Assembly (NCBI GenBank): GCA_035471805.1
Contig: DATIPS010000007.1
Location: 20,769-84,768 of the forward strand
Source: Acidimicrobiia bacterium
GTDB taxonomy: Bacteria > Actinomycetota > Acidimicrobiia > Spongiisociales > JAHEDJ01
Direction: 5' to 3'
DNA length: 64,000 nucleotides
The position numbers and the translations under genes were made by a program. Shown here piece by piece: positions 26,536 to 39,801 of this stretch. The notes beneath the pieces were generated by a model that was given only the letters and a program-made list of their open reading frames with translations, did no database searches and was not told the DNA's origin. Within the stretch, counting starts at the first letter, position 1, and each line of letters begins with the position of its first letter.

Positions 26536-27744
26536 ATGACCGATAGCCGACATCCCGCACATCGACGCCGGACGAGACGCACGCTGATAGGCCTGGTGGT
26601 GTTCGTGGTCTTGTTCCACCTGGCCGGAGGGTGGTACTTCTCGGGCCTGATCAAGACGGACGGCCTCGAACCGCGTGCCTCGGAGCACAACTTCGGCGTA
26701 CGGGTAGTCGAAGTCTCCAACCACTCGATCACGCTCGACGGAACAGACCGCCGAGCCATCGACCACCCCGGAATCATCGGATTGTGGTGGGAGGACGGCT
26801 ACGGCCAGGTCGGCCGAATCCGCTCGACCGACGGCACCACCGTCAAACGTGACCTCACCATCTTCTATGGAGATCCGCCGCCGCTCTGCACAGCCGGAGA
26901 TCTGGAACAATGCCCCGGGGTCGATCTCGAAGGCTTTGCATTTCCGAAGGACCCGTCCGATGTGGGCCTGACATTCGAGGAAATCACTTTCGAGTCCCCG
27001 CTTGGCCCGATGGGTGCCTGGCTGGTATCCCCGCCCGGTGAAGCCGGATCAATATGGGCGATTCATATGCACGGGTGGCGAACAGACAGACGGGAAGCTG
27101 TGCGGATGCTGCCTGCATACGCAGAATCCGGAGTCACGTCCCTCGTGATCGACTATCGAAACGACCCGGGTGCCCCCGCCGACCCGAGCGGCCTGTACAG
27201 GTTCGGGCGAACGGAGTGGGAGGACACCGAAGCGGCGGTTCAATACGCGCTCGACAACGGCGCCGACCGGGTCGTCCTCAGCGGTTACAGCACCGGAGCC
27301 ACAGCCGAAATGGCTTTCCTCGCTTACTCTCCGCTCGCCGACCGCGTAGTCGGGGTGGTGTTCGACTCGCCCAACATAGACTTCGGGCGAGTGGTTTCCG
27401 ACCAAGCGTCCAGGCGGACGATCCCCGGAACACCTATCCCGCTCCCGCCCTCGTTGACGGCAACGGCGAAGTGGATCGCCGATCTACGCTTCGATGTCGA
27501 TTGGGACGCCATCAATTACGTGGACCGGGAGGACATCCTGCAGGTTCCGGCTCTGGTCTTCCACGGGATGAACGACCAGAGGGTGCCCGTTGCGGTCTCC
27601 GAGGACCTGAAGGCTGCCTACCCGCATCTGGTGACTCTGATTTCAGATCCGGAGGCCGATCACGTCCAAACCTGGAATGTCGATCCCGCACGCTACGAGG
27701 CTCATATTGGCGAGTTCCTTGCGGCGCTGGCAGAGGCGGGCTGA
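26536..27744 (+). CDS. Membrane-anchored alpha/beta hydrolase
   Basis: This 402-residue protein has an Arg-rich N terminus and one membrane helix (about 15-34), then an extracytoplasmic alpha/beta-hydrolase domain. The nucleophile elbow is LSGYSTGATAEM (G-x-S-x-G) and HMHGWRTDRRE is the oxyanion region. VFHGMNDQRVPV (Asp) and ADHVQTW (His) complete the triad near the C terminus. It resembles dienelactone-hydrolase/acylaminoacyl-peptidase-like esterases; the substrate is unknown. The ATG at 26536 has a good SD. Confidence 0.82.
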   Translation: MTDSRHPAHRRRTRRTLIGLVVFVVLFHLAGGWYFSGLIKTDGLEPRASEHNFGVRVVEVSNHSITLDGTDRRAIDHPGIIGLWWEDGYGQVGRIRSTDGTTVKRDLTIFYGDPPPLCTAGDLEQCPGVDLEGFAFPKDPSDVGLTFEEITFESPLGPMGAWLVSPPGEAGSIWAIHMHGWRTDRREAVRMLPAYAESGVTSLVIDYRNDPGAPADPSGLYRFGRTEWEDTEAAVQYALDNGADRVVLSGYSTGATAEMAFLAYSPLADRVVGVVFDSPNIDFGRVVSDQASRRTIPGTPIPLPPSLTATAKWIADLRFDVDWDAINYVDREDILQVPALVFHGMNDQRVPVAVSEDLKAAYPHLVTLISDPEADHVQTWNVDPARYEAHIGEFLAALAEAG

Positions 27745-27945
27745 TGGTTCGACATGGGACTGATCGGGTGCCGCAGCACAGAACCGGTCCACCGATGCCA
27801 CCTATTCGGGCCCTTCGGCTCTATACATCCGGCCGGCTCACCTCCAGTGTGGCTTCTGGGAGCGCCAGACCCACCGCCCGTTATCGCCGGCCCGCCGGCT
27901 CGGGCCGGAGGGGAGGGCTTTCAGAGCTGGACCACCCGGAGAGTC

Positions 27946-31945
<4,000 letters not shown>

Positions 31946-32087
31946 TCTGAGCCGACGGAGGTCCGGTTGACGGATTACCCGGTTCCCTAGGCTCGGCTGA
32001 GGCGCCTACGGCCCGGCTCCGGCGTCCGGAGGCCGCAGCGCGCCGGACTCCCTGCTGGCGCCATCGCCGCGTCCGGACGGCCATAAT

Positions 32088-33701
32088 GTGTCGCATATGG
32101 ACCTCGTGCTGCTGGTCGTAGCCTTCGGCTTTGGATTCGCAGCCACCCGTATGCGACTTCCGGCCCTGGTGGGTTATCTGGCCGCCGGTTTCGTGCTTCA
32201 TGCCGGCGGGTTCGAGGCGAGCGAGGCGCTCGAGACCATTTCAGAACTCGGCGTCCAGTTGCTGCTGTTCGGGATCGGACTCAAGCTGAGGATCGGTACC
32301 CTGGCTCGTCCGGAGGTGTGGGGAACGGCCACGATTCACCTTGCCTCCACCACGGCCCTGTTGACCGCCGTGCTGCTCGTCGCCGGGGCGCTGGGGGTCC
32401 CGATGGCTTCGACACTCGACCTGGGGCAGGTCGCTTTGATCGGCCTGGCATTCTCCTTCTCGAGCACCGTCTTCGCGGTCAAGACCCTCGAGGAGATGAA
32501 CGAGTCCGGGTCGCTTTCGGGGCGAGTGGCGGTGGGTGTGCTGATCGTCCAGGACGTGGCCGCCGTCGCCTTTCTGGCATTGTCGACCGGAGAGTTGCCG
32601 ACGTTGTGGGCGCTGCCGGTGGTGCTGGTGATCCTGGCGCTGCGACCTGCCGTCGGATGGCTGCTGGCACGGACCGGACACGGCGAGCTCCTGGTTCTGC
32701 TCGGCTTCGCACTCGCACTGGGGGTTGGTGCGGGAGGTTTTGATCTGGTGGGCCTGAAACCGGAGCTCGGTGCGCTGGTGACCGGGATTGTGGTCTCGTC
32801 GCACACTCGAGCGGATGAGATGGCCGACCGGTTGCTGGACTTCAAGGACCTCTTCCTGGTCGGCTTCTTCCTCTCGATCGGGTTGGCGGGGACTCCTCCG
32901 CTCGGCTCGTACGCTATGGCGACCTTGATACTCATGCTCATCCCGATCAAGGGGGCCCTGTTCTTCCTGGTTTTCACGCGATTCCGGCTGAGATCCCGCA
33001 CCGCCCTCCACTCCTCGTTGACCCTGTCCACGTACAGCGAATTCGGGCTGATCGTGGCCTCGGCCGGCCTTGCCGGCGGGCATCTCGACCAAGCGTGGGT
33101 GTCGGCGATCGCAGTCGCCGTAGCCGCCTCCTTCGTCGTGGCCTCCGCGGCCAACTCGGCCCGCTACCGCATGTACGGCTCTCTGTCGGGTCGACTCGCC
33201 CGCCTGGAACGACACCCACCCCTACCAGACGATGCAGTTGTCGACTGCGGATACGCCCGGATCGTCATCTTCGGAATGGGCCGGGTAGGGACCGGCGCAT
33301 ACGATGAAATCATCGCCCGCCGCGGCGCCATAGTTGTGGGCGTGGACCGCAGCGACGAAACCATCGCCCGACACGACAGACACGGACGGAACGTGGTGCG
33401 TGGTGATGCGCTCGACCGAGATTTCTGGGATCGACTTCGTTTCCGGCACGATGTGGAACTGATCCTGGTGGCGATGGACAACCACCGCTCGAACCTCGAG
33501 TGCGTCCACCGAGCAAAGGAGTTCCTGCCGGAGGCCCACATAGCTGCGATCGCCACCTACCCGGACCAGGTCGCCGAGCTCAGGACCGCCGGTGTCGACG
33601 TCGCCAGGGATTTGTACGAGGAGGCCGGTCAGGGTCTCGCCGACGACGCCGTCGCGTCGGCGTGGGAGCGGTCTGCGGAACCGGAAGAACCGGACGTGTA
33701 G
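32088..33701 (+). CDS. Kef-type K+/H+ (monovalent cation) antiporter with TrkA-N domain
   Basis: This protein has 537 residues. An N-terminal CPA2 antiporter domain of about 12 helices (VGYLAAGFVLHAGG; FSSTVFAVKTLEEM; LFLVGFFLSIGLAG) precedes a cytosolic TrkA-N Rossmann domain from about residue 380. That domain (VIFGMGRVGTGAYDEI) is expected to bind NAD(H) or nucleotides and gate transport. The start is uncertain between GTG 32088 and ATG 32097. It works at the inner membrane in K+ homeostasis or electrophile protection. It stands alone after katG, a plausible shared stress theme. Confidence 0.88.
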   Translation: MSHMDLVLLVVAFGFGFAATRMRLPALVGYLAAGFVLHAGGFEASEALETISELGVQLLLFGIGLKLRIGTLARPEVWGTATIHLASTTALLTAVLLVAGALGVPMASTLDLGQVALIGLAFSFSSTVFAVKTLEEMNESGSLSGRVAVGVLIVQDVAAVAFLALSTGELPTLWALPVVLVILALRPAVGWLLARTGHGELLVLLGFALALGVGAGGFDLVGLKPELGALVTGIVVSSHTRADEMADRLLDFKDLFLVGFFLSIGLAGTPPLGSYAMATLILMLIPIKGALFFLVFTRFRLRSRTALHSSLTLSTYSEFGLIVASAGLAGGHLDQAWVSAIAVAVAASFVVASAANSARYRMYGSLSGRLARLERHPPLPDDAVVDCGYARIVIFGMGRVGTGAYDEIIARRGAIVVGVDRSDETIARHDRHGRNVVRGDALDRDFWDRLRFRHDVELILVAMDNHRSNLECVHRAKEFLPEAHIAAIATYPDQVAELRTAGVDVARDLYEEAGQGLADDAVASAWERSAEPEEPDV

Positions 33702-33749
33702 ACCGGAGCGAGTGAGCCCGGAGCCGGTACACGAGAGCACGGGCAGGCA

Positions 33750-33768
33750 GTCTCGACCCGGTCGAGAC
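33750..33768. promoter_or_regulatory. 9-bp inverted repeat upstream of the ECF sigma gene
   Basis: GTCTCGACC (33750-33758) and GGTCGAGAC (33760-33768) flank one base, 49 bp after the antiporter stop and 100 bp before the sigma gene. It could be a terminator stem or an operator; nothing further decides between them. Confidence 0.4.
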
Positions 33769-33868
33769 CACCCGGTTCGACATTATTGAGCCGGGCTACG
33801 CCGCGCGGGCTTGTGGTAAGAACCCCGCCGCCGGACCTCTTCTAGATTGAGAGGACGGAGAGGCAGGG

Positions 33869-34339
33869 TTGTTGGAGATCCGGACAAGCTCGTTCACAGA
33901 ATTCGTTCGAGCCGCGGAGCCGAAGCTCCGCCACGCGTTGATCTCCGCCTACGGCCGTCAGGAAGGTTGGGAAGCTGTGGCCGAGGCCCTTGCCTACGCC
34001 TGGGAACACTGGGACCGGATCCAGACCATGGAGAACCCGATCGGCTACCTATACCGGGTCGGCCGGAGCCGGGGTCGCTGGGGTTTCCGGCGGCCCCGCA
34101 TCGTTCACGAGATGTACCCGGCGGCCGATGATTCGCCCTGGATCGAACCTGCCCTGCCGGCTGCCCTGCGACGGCTGTCACAGCGACAGAGGACGGCGGT
34201 GATGCTGGTCAAGGGGTTTGGGTGGACGTATCAGGAGGTTGCCGATCTGACCGGCATCTCGCTGAGTTCCGTCCAGAACCACGTGGAACGAGCTCTCAGC
34301 AAGCTGCGAGCGGACCTGGAGGTGGCCGATGGTCTTTGA
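33869..34339 (+). CDS. ECF RNA polymerase sigma factor, SigE-like (cassette A)
   Basis: This 156-residue sigma-70 family protein has region 2 at about 10-70 (FVRAAEPKLRHALISAYG ... AWEHWDRI) and region 4 at about 105-150 (LSQRQRTAVMLVKGFG ... ISLSSVQNHVERALSKL). The TTG start at 33869 fits a GAGAGGCAGGG stretch upstream. The stop overlaps the next gene by 11 bp, the usual sigma/partner coupling. It is predicted to direct transcription of an extracytoplasmic response sensed by the membrane propeller protein. Confidence 0.85.
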   Translation: MLEIRTSSFTEFVRAAEPKLRHALISAYGRQEGWEAVAEALAYAWEHWDRIQTMENPIGYLYRVGRSRGRWGFRRPRIVHEMYPAADDSPWIEPALPAALRRLSQRQRTAVMLVKGFGWTYQEVADLTGISLSSVQNHVERALSKLRADLEVADGL

Positions 34340-35837
34340 CCTGGAGGATCGGATTCGCGCCTATGCCGAACATCTGGATGACACCACACCGAGCGTTGGA
34401 CCCGAGACGGCTCGGCGGATCGCAGAGCACCGGCCGCGCTCGACACGGTTGACGGCCGCGGTTGCTGCGGCAGGACTCGTTGTTCTGGCTCTTGCTTTGG
34501 TCGTAGTCCTGAATCCGTTGGGTTCGGAGTCGCCTGTTGTCGAGCAACCGGCGACCGTGTCCACGGCCGTCGCATCGGAACCCACGACGAACTCAGAAGC
34601 GGGCCCGACCGCTACCACAGGGACAGCCCCGACCACCACCACCGAGGCCCCCACGCCACCGGTGACGATGACCTGGACCCGCATCGAGTCCGACGTCTTC
34701 GGTGGATCCGGGCAGCAGTGGATCAGAGACATTGCCGCCGGTGGGTCGAGATTGGTGGCGGTCGGTGCGGACGGCTCGGGCGGTGATCTCGATGCTGCCG
34801 TCTGGTATTCGACCGACGGAAGTACCTGGAGCAAGGTCGTGCACGACGAGGCCGTCTTCGGTGGTCCGGGGGATCAGTACATGATGGCGGTCACGGCGGG
34901 CGGACCGGGGTTCGTGGCCGTGGGTGAAGATACGTCGGAGGATGGATCTTCCGGCATCTCGGCTGTGTGGATCTCCGAGGACGGGATCAGCTGGAGCCGG
35001 GTCCCTCACGACGAGGCCGCCTTCGGCGGTACGGAACAGACCAATGTCTTCATGAAGGACGTCACTGTGTTTGGGTCGGAGCTGGTCGCGGTAGGGGTGG
35101 AAGTCACTGAAGGCTCCGCCGACGCGGTGGCGTGGATCTCGGCAGACGGGATCAGCTGGGAGCGGGTCCCTCACGACGAGGCGGTGTTCGGAGGGCCACA
35201 ATTCCAGGTCATGTGGGCAGTGGTGCCGGCCGGTCCCGGACTCGTGGCGGTCGGACAAGGCGGCGACCTGGCGGGGGAAAGCGGACCGGGCCAGCCGGCG
35301 GCAGTGTGGACTTCCACCGACGGCCGCGACTGGTCGCGAGTACCCGAACAGGCCGGATTGCTGAGCGGATACCCGGCCCGAGGACCCGACAACGGAGACT
35401 GGGCACGCATGGACGACGTGATCGTCGGTGGTCCCGGTCTGGTGGCCGCAGGTCGCGTGGGCAGATGTCAGGATCTCGCCTGCACCGAGGACGCAGCAGT
35501 CTGGACGTCGGTAGATGGGGTGACATGGGGACGAAGCACCATCGAGGAGGCAGTCGGCATGAACTTCGACCGGATCTTCGGAGTGAGCAGTTTCGGCGAC
35601 CTCCTGGTTGCCACCGGAGTAGGCCGCGCCGCCGACGTGAACCTTGGGCCGGCCGTGGTCCGGACCTCGACCGACGGAGGCCGGACCTGGGATCGCGTAA
35701 TGAGCGCCGCCGCCTTCGGAAAACTGAACGAAGGGCCGAATGCCATATATGCGTCGGTCGAGGTCGAGTCCAGCTTGATCGCAGTCGGCAGCTGGGGGTC
35801 GGACGCCGCCATATGGATCGCCACCAACGAAGAGTGA
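34329..35837 (+). CDS. Membrane-anchored beta-propeller protein, probable anti-sigma/sensor (cassette A)
   Basis: This 502-residue protein has a short cytoplasmic part (1-38), one transmembrane helix (about 39-60, TAAVAAAGLVVLALALVVVL is the span) and a Thr/Pro-rich linker. About six repeats with the pattern AVWxSxDGxxWxRVxHDEAxFGG, each with GPGLVAVG, follow; this is a sialidase/BNR-like propeller outside the membrane. No zinc-binding HxxxCxxC anti-sigma motif is seen, so anti-sigma activity is inferred only from position and coupling to the sigma gene. A paralogue occurs at 37732-39213. Confidence 0.8.
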   Translation: MVFDLEDRIRAYAEHLDDTTPSVGPETARRIAEHRPRSTRLTAAVAAAGLVVLALALVVVLNPLGSESPVVEQPATVSTAVASEPTTNSEAGPTATTGTAPTTTTEAPTPPVTMTWTRIESDVFGGSGQQWIRDIAAGGSRLVAVGADGSGGDLDAAVWYSTDGSTWSKVVHDEAVFGGPGDQYMMAVTAGGPGFVAVGEDTSEDGSSGISAVWISEDGISWSRVPHDEAAFGGTEQTNVFMKDVTVFGSELVAVGVEVTEGSADAVAWISADGISWERVPHDEAVFGGPQFQVMWAVVPAGPGLVAVGQGGDLAGESGPGQPAAVWTSTDGRDWSRVPEQAGLLSGYPARGPDNGDWARMDDVIVGGPGLVAAGRVGRCQDLACTEDAAVWTSVDGVTWGRSTIEEAVGMNFDRIFGVSSFGDLLVATGVGRAADVNLGPAVVRTSTDGGRTWDRVMSAAAFGKLNEGPNAIYASVEVESSLIAVGSWGSDAAIWIATNEE

Positions 35838-35859
35838 CTCATACCGATAGGGGAAGACG

Positions 35860-36402
35860 ATGAGAAAGACGACGAGCGTGATCCTGGCACTGGGAATACT
35901 GATGACTTTGCAGGCGCCGGTGAGTGCCAAGAAGCCGGTGCCGCCACCGGGACCGGAACCGATGATAGGCCTCACCTGCGAACAGTGGGCCGTCGAGCAT
36001 CCCCAGTTCGCGCAGATTGGTGGCGCCGACAACGACTTTGAGCTGGTCCTCGACGCCGACCAACCGTCAGCCTGCATCGACGTCGCCTCGCTGCAAGGCA
36101 CCTGGCGGATCGCCATCGATGCGGAGTCGGCGGCGTCTCTGGAGGTGCAAGTGAAGGACAGTGTCCCCGGCGACTTCTGCTATCGCGGGAGCTTCGGAAA
36201 GAAGAAGAACCCCATTCCCGACTCGCCGTGGATGATCGACGTCGAGATCCCCGCCGCCGCTATCGATGGCTGCACCCCCGGCGAAGTCGGCCTGGCGGCA
36301 GATCAAGATCCTGCCCTGGTGTTCGCGGTGGCCTACAGCCCCGAGAGGGGGACGACCGGCTCAAAGGTGACGATCCACGTCGACCTTCCGTCTCAGCCCT
36401 AG
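35860..36402 (+). CDS. Exported protein of unknown function (cassette A, third gene)
   Basis: This 180-residue protein has a signal peptide (MRKTTSVILALGILMTLQAP, cleavage near VSAKK). A proline-rich stretch and a soluble domain with Cys residues (LTCEQWAVEHPQF, QPSACIDVAS, GDFCYRGSFG, DGCTPGEVG) come next. The conserved-looking Cys suggest disulfides. No family recognised. It starts 22 bp after the propeller gene, so it is co-transcribed with it. The mirrored cassette has a short remnant in the same position. Confidence 0.7.
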   Translation: MRKTTSVILALGILMTLQAPVSAKKPVPPPGPEPMIGLTCEQWAVEHPQFAQIGGADNDFELVLDADQPSACIDVASLQGTWRIAIDAESAASLEVQVKDSVPGDFCYRGSFGKKKNPIPDSPWMIDVEIPAAAIDGCTPGEVGLAADQDPALVFAVAYSPERGTTGSKVTIHVDLPSQP

Positions 36403-36553
36403 TCGTCTCACCGCGCCGCCACGATACATAGAAGCCGGGGTTGCAGTTCATCCCAGCATTCGCCGAGCGGGTGTTTTCCAGGCTCGGGGCTTTGGCCTCT
36501 TCCCCATTCGCGTTGGATTTGGAACGATGCAGGAGAGGTGAAAGGAGTTGGTC

Positions 36554-37591
36554 GTGCGAAGGCACACAGCGGTGTATGCACTGGCGGGACTGATTCTTGT
36601 CTTGTCAGCGTGCATTGCAACCGACACACGAGCTGATTCATCGATCTCGCCGACTAGTGGCTCCCAACCCCAGCCGACCACAACGCCCGTTACGGAGACT
36701 ACAAACGAACTGTCGAACATGAGCGTTGCGGAACTGCACGCACATGCGGTTGAGTTCTCAGACACCTACCACCGGTCATGGCCCGACATCGAGTTTGCTC
36801 TCGAACGATTCGCCGATGATGTCGTCTTCTACGACCCAGCCGATGGAGATTTCATCATCGAGGGCAGCACCGTGATCGTGCCCATACTCCGCAACTTCGT
36901 ACGCCACTTCCCGAACGTTGCACCAGTTGTCGAAGAGGTCTTCGTCTCTGCCGACGGGGCTGCCTATCGGTCCGTGTACGGTCACGGCTATTGGCCTCCG
37001 TGGTCAACGGAACCATCAGGTCATCGTCCGGTAGTGGATCTCAATGTGTTCCACTTCGAGGGCGACTCGGTCACAGGTTTCGACATCTGGTTTGAGGATG
37101 ACAGTCTTGAAACGATGGGCTTCGGCTGCTTCGCCAACAACGGCTGCCCCGAACTCGGGGTAATCGTGGAACGTTATGTCACGGCGTGGACATCAGGAGA
37201 CCCCGACCAGATCGCCGCACTGTACGCCGATAACGCCACATTCGTCGACAACTTGAACGGGATCTCAGCAGTCGGCCCCTCGGAGATCAACGGCACCTCC
37301 AGAGCACGGTTCGGCCAGGGCGACTTCATCCTCGAAGTGATTGCGGTATACGCACAGACCAACGGACCGGGCCTGCCGACTGAAGCTGATCTCGACCTCG
37401 GTGAATTGATCGCAGTCGGCCTCCACTACCGGGTCTCCTCACCAAATGGGGACTATGCCGCCTCTGACAGCCTGACCACATTCGAGTTCGGTACCCCTCG
37501 AACGGACGGTTTCACCCCCCACCCGCAGGATCTCATCACCCGCGAAGAGGTGTTCCACAACCCCGACACGTTCGCCAACATCGCTGGATGA
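36554..37591 (+). CDS. Lipoprotein with two SnoaL/NTF2-like domains
   Basis: This 345-residue protein has a lipobox LSAC in the signal peptide, then a Thr/Ser/Pro linker. Two cone-shaped SnoaL-like segments follow: one about 60-190 (RFADDVVFYDPADGDFIIEG; VVDLNVFHFEGDSVTGFDIW) and one about 200-330 (RYVTAWTSGDPDQIAALYADNATFVD). The fold binds small hydrophobic ligands or acts as an isomerase or hydrolase; no function is assigned. GTG 36554 is chosen because AAGGAG lies 6 bp before it; TTG 36548 is the alternative. Confidence 0.72.
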   Translation: MRRHTAVYALAGLILVLSACIATDTRADSSISPTSGSQPQPTTTPVTETTNELSNMSVAELHAHAVEFSDTYHRSWPDIEFALERFADDVVFYDPADGDFIIEGSTVIVPILRNFVRHFPNVAPVVEEVFVSADGAAYRSVYGHGYWPPWSTEPSGHRPVVDLNVFHFEGDSVTGFDIWFEDDSLETMGFGCFANNGCPELGVIVERYVTAWTSGDPDQIAALYADNATFVDNLNGISAVGPSEINGTSRARFGQGDFILEVIAVYAQTNGPGLPTEADLDLGELIAVGLHYRVSSPNGDYAASDSLTTFEFGTPRTDGFTPHPQDLITREEVFHNPDTFANIAG

Positions 37592-37632
37592 CACGCCAAA
37601 TAGGCGTTCTGCGCTACTCAGCCTTCCCGCCC

Positions 37633-37728
37633 TCAGGTCACAGCACAGCCCCGTGGGCGAGTGTTCGCCGCTGAACCAACCGCACAACAAGAGATAACCG
37701 CGAGTATCACGACGCCAGTTCTTCTCAT
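37633..37728 (-). pseudogene. 31-codon exported-protein remnant after cassette B
   Basis: An ATG at 37728 lies 3 bp after the stop of the cassette-B propeller gene, with GAGGAG overlapping that stop codon. The frame encodes MRRTGVVILAVISCCAVG, a signal-like sequence, and stops after 31 codons. In cassette A the same position holds a full exported protein that starts MRKTTSVILALGI. I read this as a truncated relic of the equivalent gene. It could also be a genuine small peptide. Confidence 0.4.
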
Positions 37729-37731
37729 GGT

Positions 37732-39213
37732 CTACTCCTCTGTGGTTGGGTTCGCCCACCGGGCGATCCACACGGTTGCCGTGCCTTCATGGGATCCGAC
37801 GGCGACCAGCCTCTCGCCGAACGCGACGACGTCGTCGATCACGGAATCGGGCAAGCCGTTCACCGTTTCGAAGACTGAATCGGTTGAAGTCTCGTCCCAG
37901 GTGGTTCCACCATCAGTCGAGTACCAGGCGGCGGGGCGAGATTTCGGCGTGTCGTCTTCGGACTTGACTGTGTGTATCCAGGCACCGGCTGCCACCAGAC
38001 CCTGGTCGGTGACGGCGAGTCCTGGGATATACGCTTCGGGGCGGACCAGTCCACCGACATAGGCAGGATCGAGGATGTGCTCGGCCCAGTTGGACCCGCC
38101 GCTGGAGGTCCAGAAGGCCGGGCGCGCGTCGAACTTCGACGGGCAGGTAGCGGCGCTGCTGCCTGCGATGACTACATCGCCGTTGCGAGCAATCACGGTA
38201 CGTGCATACATCGCGACCCATTCATTCCCCATTGTCGGATGGAGAGCGACCCGCGTCCAGTCCGTTCCGTTGGGGGAGATGAAGGCATACGGCTTCACCG
38301 TCGATCCGGCCTCTCCACTGACGCAGACTCCGAACCCCTGTCTCCATCCGACGGCGACGAACCCCCAGTCGGCGTAGGCCACGTCTGCCAGCACTCCGAC
38401 TTCCTCGAGTCCCTCGATCCTGTTCCACTCGATTCCGTCGACCGAGAACCAGATCGCCCCAAAGCCCACCGCTACCAGGCCGGGATCGCCTTCTGCAACG
38501 GCGAGCATCATCGTGTCGTCGGGACCGGACGACATCACTCGTTCCCAATCCGTGCCGTTGGTTGAGACCCACACCGCGGCGCCGGATTCCTCCCCGGCTC
38601 CCCCGACGGCTACGAACCCTGGCCCTCCGGCAACGAGGTCCTCGATCAATGCACCACCCGGCGCCCCAAACACAGACTCGTCGTGCTGAACTCGATCCCA
38701 GCTATAGCCGTCCTCAGAGGTCCAAACGGCGGCGACCCCACCGGAGATCGGAAGGCCGCCGTTGAACTCGCCGCCAGCTGGTCGTACTTCACCGGCCCCG
38801 ATCAAACCGGGCCCACCGGCTACGACCGTGTGCATCTGGTACTCGCGGGTCTGGTCGTTTGCGCCAAGAGCCTCTTGAGCAGGGACAGTTGCCCAAGAGA
38901 TCGGCGACGCGGATTCTGCCCCCTCTGGGAACACAGTTGTCTCTGGTGCTGGGGCTCCGCTCTGCACGGTCGGGGGTGTGTCGGACACTTCCGAGATCTC
39001 GCTGCTGAGGACCAGGGCCGCCGCGCCCACAATCACCAACACCAGCACCGCTGTGGCGCCAGCTAATCCGGCCGGGCGCCAAGGCGACGTTGGGGCCTTC
39101 CTCGTGGAGCGGGTGGTCCGTCGAGAGGGATTGTCCAGCGTAGGAACCTCGACGGTCTCACTGAACCGTCGTACCTCGTTGGCGGCCAGATTCAGCTTGC
39201 GATCGACAGTCAT
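37732..39213 (-). CDS. Membrane-anchored beta-propeller protein, probable anti-sigma/sensor (cassette B)
   Basis: This 493-residue paralogue of the cassette-A protein has a cytoplasmic segment (1-48), one membrane helix (about 49-72, ATAVLVLVIVGAAALVL) and a linker. Repeated VWTSEDGYSWDRVQHDESVFG-type blades (written here only in part) with AGGPGFVAVGG follow. The start is the ATG at 39213, overlapping the sigma gene stop (ATGA), with GAGGAGG upstream. The longer frame runs into the sigma gene. Like its paralogue it has no recognisable zinc anti-sigma motif. Confidence 0.8.
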   Translation of the reverse strand: MTVDRKLNLAANEVRRFSETVEVPTLDNPSRRTTRSTRKAPTSPWRPAGLAGATAVLVLVIVGAAALVLSSEISEVSDTPPTVQSGAPAPETTVFPEGAESASPISWATVPAQEALGANDQTREYQMHTVVAGGPGLIGAGEVRPAGGEFNGGLPISGGVAAVWTSEDGYSWDRVQHDESVFGAPGGALIEDLVAGGPGFVAVGGAGEESGAAVWVSTNGTDWERVMSSGPDDTMMLAVAEGDPGLVAVGFGAIWFSVDGIEWNRIEGLEEVGVLADVAYADWGFVAVGWRQGFGVCVSGEAGSTVKPYAFISPNGTDWTRVALHPTMGNEWVAMYARTVIARNGDVVIAGSSAATCPSKFDARPAFWTSSGGSNWAEHILDPAYVGGLVRPEAYIPGLAVTDQGLVAAGAWIHTVKSEDDTPKSRPAAWYSTDGGTTWDETSTDSVFETVNGLPDSVIDDVVAFGERLVAVGSHEGTATVWIARWANPTTEE

Positions 39214-39710
39214 TGCGAATCCTCCTCGAATCGTTCTGCCAGGGTCGCCTTCGCCCTCTGTAGATGGGTCTTGACCGTGAACGGAGAGCAGCCAAGGATC
39301 TCGCCCACCTCTTGAATCGACCAACCTTCCAGATAGGTCAGAACGATCACCTGCGCCTGCCGTCTCGGAAGACGCCGCACCGTCTCCCACACAGCGGCAC
39401 CCTCTGCCGAGATCTCCGGCGGTGACACATCCTCCGCTCGCCGCCACAGGCGATGGAGTGACCGTCGCTCAGAGAGCAAACGCCGGAAGAGCGACACCGA
39501 CCGGTTCGCCAATACCTTCCTGACCCATCCCTCAGGAGAATCGAGTTGGCTCACATCCGCCCAGTTCCGTCGAGCGGCCAGGAACGCATCCTGTGCAAGG
39601 TCTTCCGCTGCCCAACGATCCCCACACAGAACGTAGGCCAAACCGACTAGCGGCCGATACTCTGCCTTGTAGAACTCATCGAACGAACCGACAATCGCCC
39701 GGTCGTTCAT
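39210..39710 (-). CDS. ECF RNA polymerase sigma factor, SigE-like (cassette B)
   Basis: This 166-residue ECF factor has region 2 at about 10-75 (YKAEYRPLVGLAYVLCGDR, EDLAQDAFLAARRNW). Region 4 is at about 110-155 (RRLPRRQAQVIVLTYLEGWS, EILGCSPFTVKTHLQRAK). The ATG at 39710 has GGAGG 6 bp before it; the frame to 39731 adds only MELGRAE. It is coupled (ATGA) to the propeller gene downstream. It is a more canonical SigE-family protein than its cassette-A counterpart. Confidence 0.9.
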   Translation of the reverse strand: MNDRAIVGSFDEFYKAEYRPLVGLAYVLCGDRWAAEDLAQDAFLAARRNWADVSQLDSPEGWVRKVLANRSVSLFRRLLSERRSLHRLWRRAEDVSPPEISAEGAAVWETVRRLPRRQAQVIVLTYLEGWSIQEVGEILGCSPFTVKTHLQRAKATLAERFEEDSQ

Positions 39711-39801
39711 CTCCGCCCTCCCAAGCTCCATTCGAAAGACCTTCCCAATGGCTCACTCGACTAGTTACTCGCTCGGCGCCAGGAATCGAACTACAAGCAA
39801 A

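Noticed and set aside
25926..26777. 283-residue antisense frame over the PLP enzyme and hydrolase starts
   Set aside because: Crosses a terminator and an SD of the real gene and has no domain.
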